Shown: one piece after another, positions 17,930-26,367 of the stretch
How the letters are laid out: each line of letters starts with the position of its first letter
Position numbering within the stretch: the stretch's first letter is position 1
Assembly: GCF_009830945.1 (NCBI RefSeq)
Contig: NZ_VWVV01000028.1
Location: 1-64,000, forward strand
DNA length: 64,000 bases
From: Nocardiopsis sp. FR4
GTDB taxonomy: Bacteria; Actinomycetota; Actinomycetes; Streptosporangiales; Streptosporangiaceae
Direction of reading: 5' to 3'
Translations under genes and position numbers: made by a program
Notes under the pieces: model-generated
What the model saw: the letters and a program-made list of their open reading frames with translations, nothing else
What the model was told of the DNA's origin: nothing
Database searches by the model: none

Positions 17930-19281
17930 CGCCCCTCCCGGGACGGCGCTCCGAAGGAGGTGAACGCCGTGCGCTCCGGCAGCCGGTAGACCGTGCGCCC
18001 GGCCAGGCTGTTGAGGATGGTGGCCGCCCGCCAGGCCCCCAGGCCCAGGTCGGGCGCGCCCACTCCGTGCGTGTGGAGTTCGGCGTTCTGCACGTGGATG
18101 GGCGCGGTCAGCTCCGGGTCGGCGGCCAGCCGCAGGTCCTCACCCACCACGGGGCGGCCCCGGTCATCGGTGTGCAGCAGTTTGGCCACCGGCGCCAGGA
18201 AGCCGGGCTCGCGCTGGGCGTAGCCGGAGGCGGCGACGACCGCCTCGGTGCGCACGCTGAACTCGCGGTCCTGCTCGCGGTGGCGGAAGGTGAGTTCGTA
18301 GCCGTTCCCGTCGGCGCGCGCACCCAGCAGCTCGCACTGCGCCCGCAGGCTGGCGCCCACCGGCGCCCCGGCGATGCCGCGCTCGTAGAGCACGTCGTGG
18401 ATCTCGGCGATGGTGTCGGCGCTGATGCCCTTGTACAGCTGCCACTGCGCGGGCACGACCCGGTCCTTCACCTGCTGGGGCAGGGCGTGGAAGTAGCGGG
18501 TGTAGTCAGGGGTGAAGTGCTCCAGGCCCAGCTTGGAGTACTCCATCGGCGCGAAGGCGGGGGAACGGGTCAGCCAGCGCACGTGTGCGTCGCGGTGCGC
18601 GGGCGAGCGCAGCAGGTCCAGGAACACCTCCGCGCCGGACTGCCCCGAGCCCAGCACGGTCACGTCGCCCAGCCCGGCCAGCCCCGGGGCGCGGTCGGCG
18701 TAGTCGGCGGCGTGGAAGACCCGCTCGCCGACCAGGTCGGCCAGCGGCTCGGGCAGCACCGGCTCGGTGCCGATGCCCAGCACCAGCGCCCGCCCGCGCG
18801 CGGCGGCGCGCGTGCCGTCCGCCGCGGCGTACTCCACGGTGAACACGCCGTCCTCGTGGTGCACGGCCGTGACGAGGGCGTCGAAGCGGCACGAGGGCAG
18901 CTGTCGGGCCACCCAGCGGCAGTAGTCGTCGTACTCGCGGCGGGGCACGTGGAAGTGCTCGGCGAAGTAGAAGGGGAACAGGCGGTCGTGCTCGCGCAGG
19001 TAGGACAGGAACGACCACCGGCTGGTGGGGTCCACCAGGCTGACCAGGTCGGCCAGGAAGGGCACCTGCAGGCGGGCGCCCTCCAGCAGCAGGCCCGGGT
19101 GCCAGGAGAAGGACGGGCGCGCCTCCAAAAAAAGGGGGTCCAGCCCCGGGACGGCGTCGGCCAGCGCGGCCAGGGCCAGGTTGAACGGGCCCAGTCCCAC
19201 GCCCACCACGTCGTGCACGCGGTCGTCGTCGGAGCGGGAGGGCGGTACGGGGCCGGGGAGCGGGCCGGGGGCGGAGGTCAA
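17926..19281 (-). CDS. Lysine/diamine N-monooxygenase (IucD/DesB/RhbE family)
   Basis: 451 aa. This FAD- and NADPH-dependent flavoprotein makes the N-hydroxyl of a hydroxamate. It shows VVGVGLGPFNLALAAL (FAD site, about 25-40), FSWHPGLLLEGARLQVPFLADLV, TVLGSGQSGAEVFLDLL (NADPH site) and a C-terminal GVGAPDLGLGAWRAATILN, all typical of ornithine/lysine/cadaverine hydroxylases. The start is TTG 19281: it overlaps the decarboxylase TGA stop (TTGA), and GGAG lies five bases before it. Because a decarboxylase precedes it, the substrate is probably a diamine such as cadaverine or diaminopropane. Confidence 0.93.
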   Translation of the reverse strand: MTSAPGPLPGPVPPSRSDDDRVHDVVGVGLGPFNLALAALADAVPGLDPLFLEARPSFSWHPGLLLEGARLQVPFLADLVSLVDPTSRWSFLSYLREHDRLFPFYFAEHFHVPRREYDDYCRWVARQLPSCRFDALVTAVHHEDGVFTVEYAAADGTRAAARGRALVLGIGTEPVLPEPLADLVGERVFHAADYADRAPGLAGLGDVTVLGSGQSGAEVFLDLLRSPAHRDAHVRWLTRSPAFAPMEYSKLGLEHFTPDYTRYFHALPQQVKDRVVPAQWQLYKGISADTIAEIHDVLYERGIAGAPVGASLRAQCELLGARADGNGYELTFRHREQDREFSVRTEAVVAASGYAQREPGFLAPVAKLLHTDDRGRPVVGEDLRLAADPELTAPIHVQNAELHTHGVGAPDLGLGAWRAATILNSLAGRTVYRLPERTAFTSFGAPSREGR

Positions 19282-20852
19282 CGGGACTCCTTCAGGGCGG
19301 CGGCCTCGGCGTCGCCCGCGGCGACGACCTCGGCGAGCAGGGACGCGGTCTCGTCCGGGGTGGTGTCGGGGTTGAGCAGGGTGAGCTTGAGCCACACGCG
19401 GCCGTCGATCTGGGTGCGCCCGATCACGGCCCGGCCCTGCTCCAGCAGGCGGCGGCGCAGTCGGGCGTTGACGGCGTCGCTGTGTTCGCCCGCGTCGTAG
19501 CGGAACACGACGGTGGTCAGGGAGGGGGCGGTGGCCAGGATTAGGCGCGGGGCGGCCACCACGTGCGAGGCGGTGCGCAGGGCCAGGTCGTGGCAGGCGT
19601 CCACGAGGCGTCCCAGGCCGTCGGTGCCCAGGGCGCGCAGGGTGACGGCGATCTTGAACACGTCGGCCCGGCGGGTGGTGCGCAGGGAGTAGCCGAGCAG
19701 GCTGGGGTATCCGGCCTCCTCGTCGTCGGTCGGGTTGAGGTAGTCCACCGAGCGCGACAGCGGGGCGAACAGGGCGCGTTCGCGGGTGAGCAGGATCCCG
19801 GCCGCCACCGGCTGCCAGCCGAGCTTGTGCAGGTCCATGCTGACCGAGTCGGCCCGCTCCAGCCCGGCGAGGAACCCGCGCAGGCGCCGGGAGAACAGCA
19901 GGCCGCCGCCGTAGGCCGCGTCCACGTGCAGCCACACGCCGAACTCGCGGGCGACGCGGGCGACGGCCGCCAGGGGATCGATGCCGCCCAGGTCGGTGGT
20001 GCCCGCGGTGGCCACCACCGCGACCGGCAGGTCCCCCTCCGCGCGCAGGCGCGCCAGGGTCTCGCGCAGCGCGGCCGGACGCATCCGGTGCTGCGCGTCC
20101 ACGTCCACGGTGACCACCGCGTCCTCGCCCAGGCCCAGCAGGGCGGCCGAGCGCTGCACGGAGAAGTGCGCGACCGCGCCGCACACGATCCGGGGGCGGG
20201 CGCCGCCCGCGGCCCGGGCCACGCCGTGGCGGCTGGCGTCGCGGCCGCCCTCCCCGCCCAGGGCGGAGTCGCGGGCCAGCAGCAGGGCGGTGAGGTTGGA
20301 CTCGGTGCCGCCGGAGGTGACGACGCCGCCCGCGCTCTCGCCCCGGTAGCCGACCAGGTCCGCGAGTTCGGCCACGAGCTGGGTCTCCATGGCGGTGGCG
20401 GCGGGCGCCTGGTCCCAGGAGTCCAGGGACTGGTTGAGGACGGAGGCGACGGTGTCGGCGGCCACCGCCACGGCCAGCGGCGGGCAGTGCAGGTGTGCGG
20501 CGCAGCGCGGGTGGGCGGGGTCGGCGGCCCCGGTGGCCAGTACCCGGGTCAGCCTGGTCAGGACGTCCACGGCGAGCCCGCCGGCGGCGCCGGCGGGGCC
20601 CAGCGCCTCGCGGACCGCGTCGGCGACCTGCCGGGGGGTCCGGGCCGGAAGCGGTCCGCCGCGTGCGGCTCCGGCCTCGGCCAGGGCCGTGGTCGCCGCC
20701 TCGACCAGGGCGGCGACCACGGCGGGGCCGCCGGGAGCCCCCGCGAACACGTCGGCCAGCGGGGAGACCGCGTGGGGGAGCGCGGGCGGGGTCGGGGGTC
20801 CGGACACACAGGCGCCTGGAGTGACGGGGTCGACACGTGGAGTGATGGTCAT
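19278..20852 (-). CDS. Group II PLP-dependent decarboxylase (DABA/lysine decarboxylase, DesA/RhbB-like)
   Basis: 524 aa from ATG 20852. The fold type I decarboxylase core has VTSGGTESNLTALLLAR (about 178-194), WLHVDAAYGGGLLFS (about 307-321) and the PLP lysine in SVSMDLHKLGWQPVAAG (Lys about 343). The 'DxHKxGWxP' form is typical of the L-2,4-diaminobutyrate/lysine decarboxylases of rhizobactin and desferrioxamine pathways, not of aromatic amino acid decarboxylases. It should supply cadaverine or 1,3-diaminopropane for N-hydroxylation. The first 45 residues are Pro/Ala-rich. A 98-bp gap separates it from the GNAT gene. Confidence 0.92.
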   Translation of the reverse strand: MTITPRVDPVTPGACVSGPPTPPALPHAVSPLADVFAGAPGGPAVVAALVEAATTALAEAGAARGGPLPARTPRQVADAVREALGPAGAAGGLAVDVLTRLTRVLATGAADPAHPRCAAHLHCPPLAVAVAADTVASVLNQSLDSWDQAPAATAMETQLVAELADLVGYRGESAGGVVTSGGTESNLTALLLARDSALGGEGGRDASRHGVARAAGGARPRIVCGAVAHFSVQRSAALLGLGEDAVVTVDVDAQHRMRPAALRETLARLRAEGDLPVAVVATAGTTDLGGIDPLAAVARVAREFGVWLHVDAAYGGGLLFSRRLRGFLAGLERADSVSMDLHKLGWQPVAAGILLTRERALFAPLSRSVDYLNPTDDEEAGYPSLLGYSLRTTRRADVFKIAVTLRALGTDGLGRLVDACHDLALRTASHVVAAPRLILATAPSLTTVVFRYDAGEHSDAVNARLRRRLLEQGRAVIGRTQIDGRVWLKLTLLNPDTTPDETASLLAEVVAAGDAEAAALKESR

Positions 20853-20950
20853 GGGAAGTCGGGCTCCGGTTTCTGCCGTGGCCGGTCGCGGGCACGCGGA
20901 TTCGGGGTGGGGCCGGGGCGTGCCCGGCGGGGAGGAACCTGGGGAGGGCG

Positions 20951-21526
20951 TCAGCGGGCCAGCGGCAGGACCAGGCAGTGGTGCGCGCGCCAGCCCTCGT
21001 GCGGGGCGAGGTCGCCCACGTGCCGCCAGCCGTTGCGCAGGAGGATGTCGCGGGCGCGGGTGTTGCCCCGGGCCACCAGCCCGGCGGCCCGCTCCTCGCG
21101 GCGTCCGGCGAGGAGGAAGGGCAGCGCGCGCTCCACGATCCCGGTGCCGCGGTAGGGGGCGTGGATGAGCGCCTCGCACATGGCGAAGGTGCGGCCCGGG
21201 CGCTCGGCGGTGACCTCGTCGGCGTCCACGCCCGGCGCCGGGGCGAGTCCGTCCCACCAGCCGGTGGTGGTGGGCAGGGTGTAGCCGTAGGCGAACCCGG
21301 CCAGCTCCCCGTCCGCCCTGCACGCGGTGAGCCTGAAGCCCGGGCGGGCGGCGCTGAAGGCCAGGCGCTCACCGAAGGGCGGGTCGCTGTGGTCGGGCAG
21401 GTGCAGGACGTCGGCGTACACCGCCTCGTAGGCCTCGACCCAGGGGGAGGGGTCGGCGAGGACCTCGGCGCCGGTGAGGTTGTCCACCCGCCAGGTGGCG
21501 GCGGGGGCGGCGGGGGATACGGGCAC
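20951..21526 (-). CDS. GNAT acyltransferase, first gene of the siderophore operon
   Basis: 191 aa from GTG 21526, which has a clear GAAGGAG ribosome-binding site. An in-frame ATG at 21565 is rejected because it lies before the likely transcription start, directly against the iron-box promoter. The GNAT core includes FRLTACRADGELAGFAYGYT, the acetyl-CoA loop IHAPYRGTGIVERAL and a C-terminal ARDILLRNGWRHVGDL. It probably acylates the N-hydroxy-diamine to the hydroxamate. It is not an obvious IucB or DesC relative (those are larger and more conserved), so acetyl-CoA as donor is an assumption. Confidence 0.8.
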   Translation of the reverse strand: MPVSPAAPAATWRVDNLTGAEVLADPSPWVEAYEAVYADVLHLPDHSDPPFGERLAFSAARPGFRLTACRADGELAGFAYGYTLPTTTGWWDGLAPAPGVDADEVTAERPGRTFAMCEALIHAPYRGTGIVERALPFLLAGRREERAAGLVARGNTRARDILLRNGWRHVGDLAPHEGWRAHHCLVLPLAR

Positions 21527-21569
21527 GGGAACTCCTTCGTCGGGGGGTGCGCACGGAAAAGCCATAATA

Positions 21570-21598
21570 ATTAGGGCAGGCTTACCTAAGTGTGTCAA
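21570..21598 (-). promoter_or_regulatory. Iron-box promoter of the siderophore biosynthesis operon
   Basis: The word TTAGGGCAGGCTTACCTAA at 21571-21589 matches the DmdR/IdeR/DtxR consensus TTAGGTTAGGCTAACCTAA at 15 of 19 positions. On the minus strand TTGACA (-35, 21593-21598) is 17 bp from CCTAAT (-10, 21570-21575), so the box covers the spacer and most of the -10. An iron-loaded repressor bound here would block polymerase directly. The GTG start follows about 45 bases downstream. Confidence 0.9.
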
Positions 21599-21633
21599 GG
21601 TCTCCGGGGGAGTGACCCGGGGCACACCGCCGC

Positions 21634-22902
21634 TCAGTGCGTGCGGCTGTCCACGCTCACCCGGGGAGCCGCCGGATGGCCCAGGAACGCGGGCATCGCG
21701 AACTCGTGCCCGTAGGCGCCCGCGTTGGGGAAGACCAGGACGTCACCGGCGCGCAGCGCGTCCACCCGCACGTCCCGGGCCAGCACGTCCTCGGGGGTGC
21801 ACAGCTCCCCGCACACCGTCACCGAGACCCCCGCCGCCGCGGGCCGGGGGACCCCCACGGGCCACGGTCCGCCCTCCAGCACCGCGAAGTTGTGCCGGAT
21901 CTCCCAGGAGGTCGGCAGCTGGAAGTGGTTGATCCCGCCCCGCACCACCGCGAAGTGCTCCCCGTAGGCCGCCTTGACGTCCGTCACCCGGGCCGCGTAC
22001 CAGCCCGCGGGCGCCGCGATCCAGCGCCCCGGCTCCAGGACCACCTCCACGCCCGGGTCGGGCAGTCCGGACAGTGCGGCGCCGAACCCCGCCAGGTCGA
22101 AGTCGGCCGTGCCCTCCTCGAAGGGCACGCCCAGCCCGCCGCCCACGTCCACCAGGCGCAGGTCCACCCCGTGCTCGCGGGCGGTCTTGTCCGCCCACTC
22201 CAGGCACCAGCGCACGTAGGCGGCGTGCGCTCCGGCGTCGGTGTTGCCGCTGACCGCGTGCACGTGGAAGCCCACCACGTCCAGCCCCGGAAGGGCCAGG
22301 GCCGTGCGCACGGCCTCGGGGACCAGCGGCTCGGGGACGCCGAAGGGGCCGGGGGTACCGCCCATCACCAGGGCCCCGCTGACCGGGACGCGCTCGGGGT
22401 TGACGCGCAGGGCCACCGGCAGCACCGTGCCCGCCTCGCGGGCCGCGGCCGAGATCCGGTGCAGCTCCAGCTCGCTCTCGGCGTTGACCACCACGTCCGC
22501 GCCCCGCTCGGCGCGCAGGCGGGCCAGCCCGGACAGCAGCTCGGGGGTCTTGCCCGGCCCGCTCACCGCGATCCGCGCGCCGCCGGGGCCCGTGCGCCGT
22601 CCGCGCAGGGCCGCCAGCGAGGTGTGCGCCTCGCGCAGGGAGGCCGCCTCGAACCCGTCCACCGCCTCGGCCAGGTGGGCGAGTACCGGTTCGAAGCCGT
22701 TGGCCTTGACCGCGAAGTACACCCGCGCCCAGGAGGGCAGCGACCCGCGCAGCGTGCGGGCGCGCTCGGCGGCCAGCGCCGGGTCGTAGACGTAGCCCGA
22801 GCCGGAACCGGCCGCCAGCTCCAGGGCCGCCCGGCGCACGCGCTCGGGGATCCGTTCGGCGGGCAGGGCGGGGGCGTGGTCGAAGGAGCGGGGCGGTTCC
22901 AT
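21634..22902 (-). CDS. Type III (alanine-racemase-fold) PLP decarboxylase, SbnH/PvsE-like
   Basis: 422 aa from ATG 22902, with AAGGGG before it. This fold type III enzyme has the PLP lysine in YFAVKANG (about residue 65), FHVHAVSGNT, DVGGGLGVPFEEG and LEPGRWIAA, and a C-terminal CGELCTPEDVLARDV and NAGAYGHEFAMPAFLGHP. The 'CTP.DVLARDV' and 'NAGAYG...FL.HP' pattern resembles SbnH, PvsE and AcsE, which decarboxylate a citryl-diamino-acid intermediate in staphyloferrin B, vibrioferrin and achromobactin synthesis. A simple diaminopimelate decarboxylase role is less likely given the neighbours. It probably shares a transcript with the binding protein upstream. Confidence 0.85.
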   Translation of the reverse strand: MEPPRSFDHAPALPAERIPERVRRAALELAAGSGSGYVYDPALAAERARTLRGSLPSWARVYFAVKANGFEPVLAHLAEAVDGFEAASLREAHTSLAALRGRRTGPGGARIAVSGPGKTPELLSGLARLRAERGADVVVNAESELELHRISAAAREAGTVLPVALRVNPERVPVSGALVMGGTPGPFGVPEPLVPEAVRTALALPGLDVVGFHVHAVSGNTDAGAHAAYVRWCLEWADKTAREHGVDLRLVDVGGGLGVPFEEGTADFDLAGFGAALSGLPDPGVEVVLEPGRWIAAPAGWYAARVTDVKAAYGEHFAVVRGGINHFQLPTSWEIRHNFAVLEGGPWPVGVPRPAAAGVSVTVCGELCTPEDVLARDVRVDALRAGDVLVFPNAGAYGHEFAMPAFLGHPAAPRVSVDSRTH

Positions 22903-22992
22903 GGAACCCCTTCCGGGAGGGCGCGCGGGGTATGTGGTCCGGACGTCGGTGCGGGTGCGGGGCCGGGGCGGCCCCGCCCCGGGGGAGGGCCG

Positions 22993-24015
22993 CTAGCGCT
23001 GCGGGTCCACGCCGAAGATCTCGGCCACGTCGTCCAGCACGGCGTGCGCGGAGATCAGGCCGACACCGGACATCCAGTAGGCGTCGTCCACGTCCGTCTT
23101 GGTGCCCTCCAGCTCGCCCCACAGCGGGTTGGTGACGTAGCGCTCCTTGTCCTCGGCCACCTCACCGGCCTCGCCGTCGTCGTAGGTGGCCACCAGGATG
23201 TGGTCGGCCTCCAGGTCCATCAGGCGCTCGGGGCTGTGGTAGGTCGCGATCTCCTCGGAGTCGGTCTCCGTGTTCTCGCTGGGGGGCAGGCCCAGGTCGT
23301 CCATGATCACGCCGATGTAGGAGTTGCGGGTGTAGAGCCGCACGCCGTCGGCGTCACCGGCGAAGCGCACCACCGACACGGTGGGGAGCTCACCGTCCGT
23401 GGACTCGGCGATCTCCTCGCCGATGGCCGCGGCGCGCTCCTCGAACTCGCTCACCAGCCGGTCGGCCTCCTCGGCCATGCCCATCGCCTCGCCGGTCAGG
23501 CGCAGGTTGTCCTTCCAGGAGGCGCCGGTGGTCTCCGACATCACGGTCGGGGCGACCTCGCTGAGCTGGCCGTAGCCGTCGCCGTGGCGCACCTCGGCGG
23601 ACAGGATCAGGTCCGGCTCGGCCTGGGCGACCCGCTCGGGGTCGACCTCCCACAGCAGGCCCACCGACTCGGCCTCCTCGGCGCTGCCCTTGTTCCAGTC
23701 GCTCTCGAACAGGTAGTCGGGCAGGGTGTCCTGGCCCTCGGCGATCTGGGTGAAGCCCACGACGTTTCCGCCCAGGGCGAGGGTGGCGTCCACGTAGGTG
23801 AAGTCCAGCGGCAGCACGCGCTCGGGCGCGGCCGGGATCTCGGTCTCGCCCATGGCGTGCTCGACCGTGAGGGGGAAGCCCCCGGCGGTCTCCCCTCCGG
23901 CGGCGGAGCCGGCCTCCTCCTCGGGGCCGCTCGCGCCGCAGGCGGTCACCAGGGTCAGGGATGCGGCGACGGCCAGGGGCAGGCCCGTGCGTCGCAGGTG
24001 TGCGAGGGTGTTCAT
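22993..24015 (-). CDS. Iron-siderophore ABC transporter substrate-binding lipoprotein (FecB/FhuD type)
   Basis: 340 aa from ATG 24015. A lipoprotein signal precedes the lipobox LTLVTAC (Cys about 23), then an acidic Gly/Glu linker. The periplasmic-binding type III fold shows TEIPAAPERVLPLDFTYVDA, EPDLILSAE, and a long-helix region with EERAAAIGEEIAE. It captures the ferric siderophore outside the membrane for the divergent FecCD/FecE transporter. It is transcribed from the iron-box region 24132-24170. The order binding protein, then type III decarboxylase, makes a two-gene unit. Confidence 0.93.
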   Translation of the reverse strand: MNTLAHLRRTGLPLAVAASLTLVTACGASGPEEEAGSAAGGETAGGFPLTVEHAMGETEIPAAPERVLPLDFTYVDATLALGGNVVGFTQIAEGQDTLPDYLFESDWNKGSAEEAESVGLLWEVDPERVAQAEPDLILSAEVRHGDGYGQLSEVAPTVMSETTGASWKDNLRLTGEAMGMAEEADRLVSEFEERAAAIGEEIAESTDGELPTVSVVRFAGDADGVRLYTRNSYIGVIMDDLGLPPSENTETDSEEIATYHSPERLMDLEADHILVATYDDGEAGEVAEDKERYVTNPLWGELEGTKTDVDDAYWMSGVGLISAHAVLDDVAEIFGVDPQR

Positions 24016-24131
24016 GCTGGGGGCTCCCGGGAGTTGCAGGGGAAAACGGAGTCCGCGGCCACGGAAACAGCACACTTCACCAGGTGAGGTGTCGTCTCAG
24101 GCCGAGTCGTGGCAAACTTAGATCATCCGGG

Positions 24132-24170
24132 TGTGGCTAGGCAAACCTAAGTTAGGTCGGCCTGGCCTCT
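24132..24170. promoter_or_regulatory. Tandem iron boxes between divergent uptake genes
   Basis: TGTGGCTAGGCAAACCTAA (24132-24150) matches the actinobacterial iron-box consensus at 14 of 19 positions. A second, weaker copy beginning TTAGGTCGGCCTGGCC (24152-24170) matches at about 12. They lie between the binding-protein gene (start 24015, minus) and the permease gene (start 24191, plus), so one repressor could control both directions. Confidence 0.8.
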
Positions 24171-24190
24171 TTCATGAGTAGGGAGAACGG

Positions 24191-25264
24191 GTGAGGAACA
24201 CGACCGGGACGCCGACGACCCCCACGGCGTCGGGGCTGGCGGCCGCCGCGGGCGACGCGGTCGCGGCCCGCCGGAGACGCAGAATCTCGGGCCTGTTCCT
24301 GCTGCTCGCGCTGCTGTGCCTGGCCACCGCCGCCAGCGTCCTGGTCGGCGCCCGCGCCCTGACCCCCGGAACCGTCTGGCTGGCCCTGACCGGTACCGCG
24401 GGCAGCGAGGCCGACATCATCGTCCACCAGATCCGCCTGCCGCGCACCGCGCTCGGCCTGCTCGCCGGGATCAGCCTGGGCCTGGGCGGCGCCCTCATGC
24501 AGGGCCACACCCGCAACCCCCTGGGCGACCCCAGCATCCTCGGCGTCACCTTCGGCGCCGCCCTGGCCGTGGTGCTGGGCATTCTGCTCTTCGGCGTCAC
24601 CACCCTGTACACCCAGGCCTGGTTCGCCTTCGCGGGCGCCGCCGCGGCCACCGTGCTGGTCTACGCGATCGGATCCGTCCCCGGGCGCGGCCCCACACCC
24701 ATCACCCTGGCCCTGGCCGGAACCGCGGTGAGCTGGCTGGCCTACTCACTGGTGTCCGGGCTGGTACTGCTCGACCAGACCACCATGGAGAACTTCCGGT
24801 TCTGGCGGGTGGGCTCCCTGGTGGGCCGCGACCCCTCCGTGCTCGCCCCCATGGTCGCCGTGGTCGCCGCGGGCACGCTCATGGCCCTGGCCAACGCCCG
24901 GGCCCTGAACGCGCTGGCGCTGGGCGAGGACACCGCCCGCGCCCTGGGCTTCCGGATCGGCCGGGCCCGCACCACCGGGCTGGTCGCCATCACCCTGCTC
25001 ACCGGCGTCACCGTCGCCGCCTGCGGTCCCATCGCCTTCGTCGGCCTCATCGTGCCGCACATCGCCCGGGGCGTCGTGGGCGCCGACTACCGCTGGCTGC
25101 TGCCCTACTCGGCGCTCATGGGCGCGAGCCTGCTGCTGCTCGCCGACGTCCTGGGCCGCTTCCTCGCCCCGCCCGGGGAGCTCCAGGTCGGCGTGGTCCT
25201 GGCCCTGATCGGCGCACCCTTCTTCGTCCACATCGTCCGCCGCCGGAGACTCCTCGCCCTATGA
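24191..25264 (+). CDS. FecCD-type iron-siderophore ABC permease
   Basis: 357 aa from GTG 24191, with AGGGAGAA before it. It is a multi-spanning FecCD permease. Diagnostic stretches are [40 protein letters not shown], the EAA-like coupling helix ([19 protein letters not shown]) and [20 protein letters not shown]. It forms one half of the membrane pore; the next gene encodes the other half, with a 4-bp ATGA overlap. The N-terminal 40 residues are cytoplasmic and basic. Confidence 0.95.
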   Translation: MRNTTGTPTTPTASGLAAAAGDAVAARRRRRISGLFLLLALLCLATAASVLVGARALTPGTVWLALTGTAGSEADIIVHQIRLPRTALGLLAGISLGLGGALMQGHTRNPLGDPSILGVTFGAALAVVLGILLFGVTTLYTQAWFAFAGAAAATVLVYAIGSVPGRGPTPITLALAGTAVSWLAYSLVSGLVLLDQTTMENFRFWRVGSLVGRDPSVLAPMVAVVAAGTLMALANARALNALALGEDTARALGFRIGRARTTGLVAITLLTGVTVAACGPIAFVGLIVPHIARGVVGADYRWLLPYSALMGASLLLLADVLGRFLAPPGELQVGVVLALIGAPFFVHIVRRRRLLAL

Positions 25265-26367
25265 CCTCCACCCCCTCCCCCGACGGCGCCCGCGCGCGGG
25301 CCCTGGACCGCCTGGCCGCCGCGCGCCGGGCGGTCCGGCTCGGCCCGGTCTCGCTGCCGCTGCGGCCCCGCCTGGTAGCGGTGGGACTGGTGACCACCCT
25401 GGTCCTGCTGGTGCTGGCGCTGCTCAACCTCTCCATCGGCGCGACCTTCCTGCCCCCCGACGTGGTCTGGGCCAACATCGTGGGCACCACCTACGACGAC
25501 TACTTCACCGTCTGGCGGGTGCGCATGCCGCGCCTGGTGGTGGGCATGCTCGCCGGGGCCGCGCTGGCCGCCGCGGGCGCCATCACCCAGACCATCATGC
25601 GCAACCCCCTGGCCAGCCCCGACCTGCTCGGCGTCACCCACGGCGCCAGCGCGGGCGTGGTGGGCGTGATGGCCCTCGGCGGCAGCTACGGCATCCTCAG
25701 CGGCCCGCTGGCCAGTGTCGGCGTCCCCGCTCTGGCCCTGGTCGGCGGCCTGGCCGCCGGGACCGTGTGCTACGCCCTCGCCTGGCGGGGCGGTATCGAC
25801 GGGTTCCGCCTGCTGCTGGTGGGCGTGGGGGTGTCCACGGTGCTGATGAACCTCACCCTGTGGATGCTCACCCTGGGCGAGGTCAGCGACACCGGCCGCG
25901 CCATGGTCTGGATCGCGGGCAGCCTGTCCATGCGCACCTGGCAGAACGCCCTCCCGGTGGCCGTGGCCCTGGCCGTCCTGCTGCCCCTGGCCCTGGTCGC
26001 CGCCCGCACCCTGGACGCGCTCTCCTACGGCGACGACGTCGCCGCGGGCCTGGGCGTGCGCCTGGAGCGGGCCCGCACCGCCACGCTGGTGCTGGCCGTG
26101 CTCCTGGCCGCCTTCGGCACCTCGGCCGCCGGACCCATCCTCTTCGTGTCCCTGGCCTGCCCGCAGATCGCGCTGCGCCTGGCCCGCACGCCGCGCCCGC
26201 CCGTCCTGCTCTCCGCCCTCGTCGGCGCCGCCCTGACCAGCGGAGCCGACCTGCTCGCCCGCAACCTGGCCGGAGTCCAGCTCCCGGTGGGCATCGTCAC
26301 CGGCTGCCTGGGCGCCCTCTACCTCATCCACCTGCTCGTCCGCGGCAACCGGAAGGCCCACGCGTGA
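25261..26367 (+). CDS. FecCD-type iron-siderophore ABC permease, second subunit
   Basis: 368 aa from ATG 25261. The fold is the same as its upstream partner: [60 protein letters not shown] (coupling helix) and [19 protein letters not shown]. FecCD pairs normally form a heterodimer served by one ATPase. Its GTGA overlap with the following ATPase gene supports equimolar synthesis. Confidence 0.95.
   Translation: MTSTPSPDGARARALDRLAAARRAVRLGPVSLPLRPRLVAVGLVTTLVLLVLALLNLSIGATFLPPDVVWANIVGTTYDDYFTVWRVRMPRLVVGMLAGAALAAAGAITQTIMRNPLASPDLLGVTHGASAGVVGVMALGGSYGILSGPLASVGVPALALVGGLAAGTVCYALAWRGGIDGFRLLLVGVGVSTVLMNLTLWMLTLGEVSDTGRAMVWIAGSLSMRTWQNALPVAVALAVLLPLALVAARTLDALSYGDDVAAGLGVRLERARTATLVLAVLLAAFGTSAAGPILFVSLACPQIALRLARTPRPPVLLSALVGAALTSGADLLARNLAGVQLPVGIVTGCLGALYLIHLLVRGNRKAHA

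Noticed and set aside
21527..21625. An N-terminal extension of the GNAT gene to ATG 21565 or further
   Set aside because: It would place the start at or before the -10 and iron box; GTG 21526 has the ribosome-binding site.
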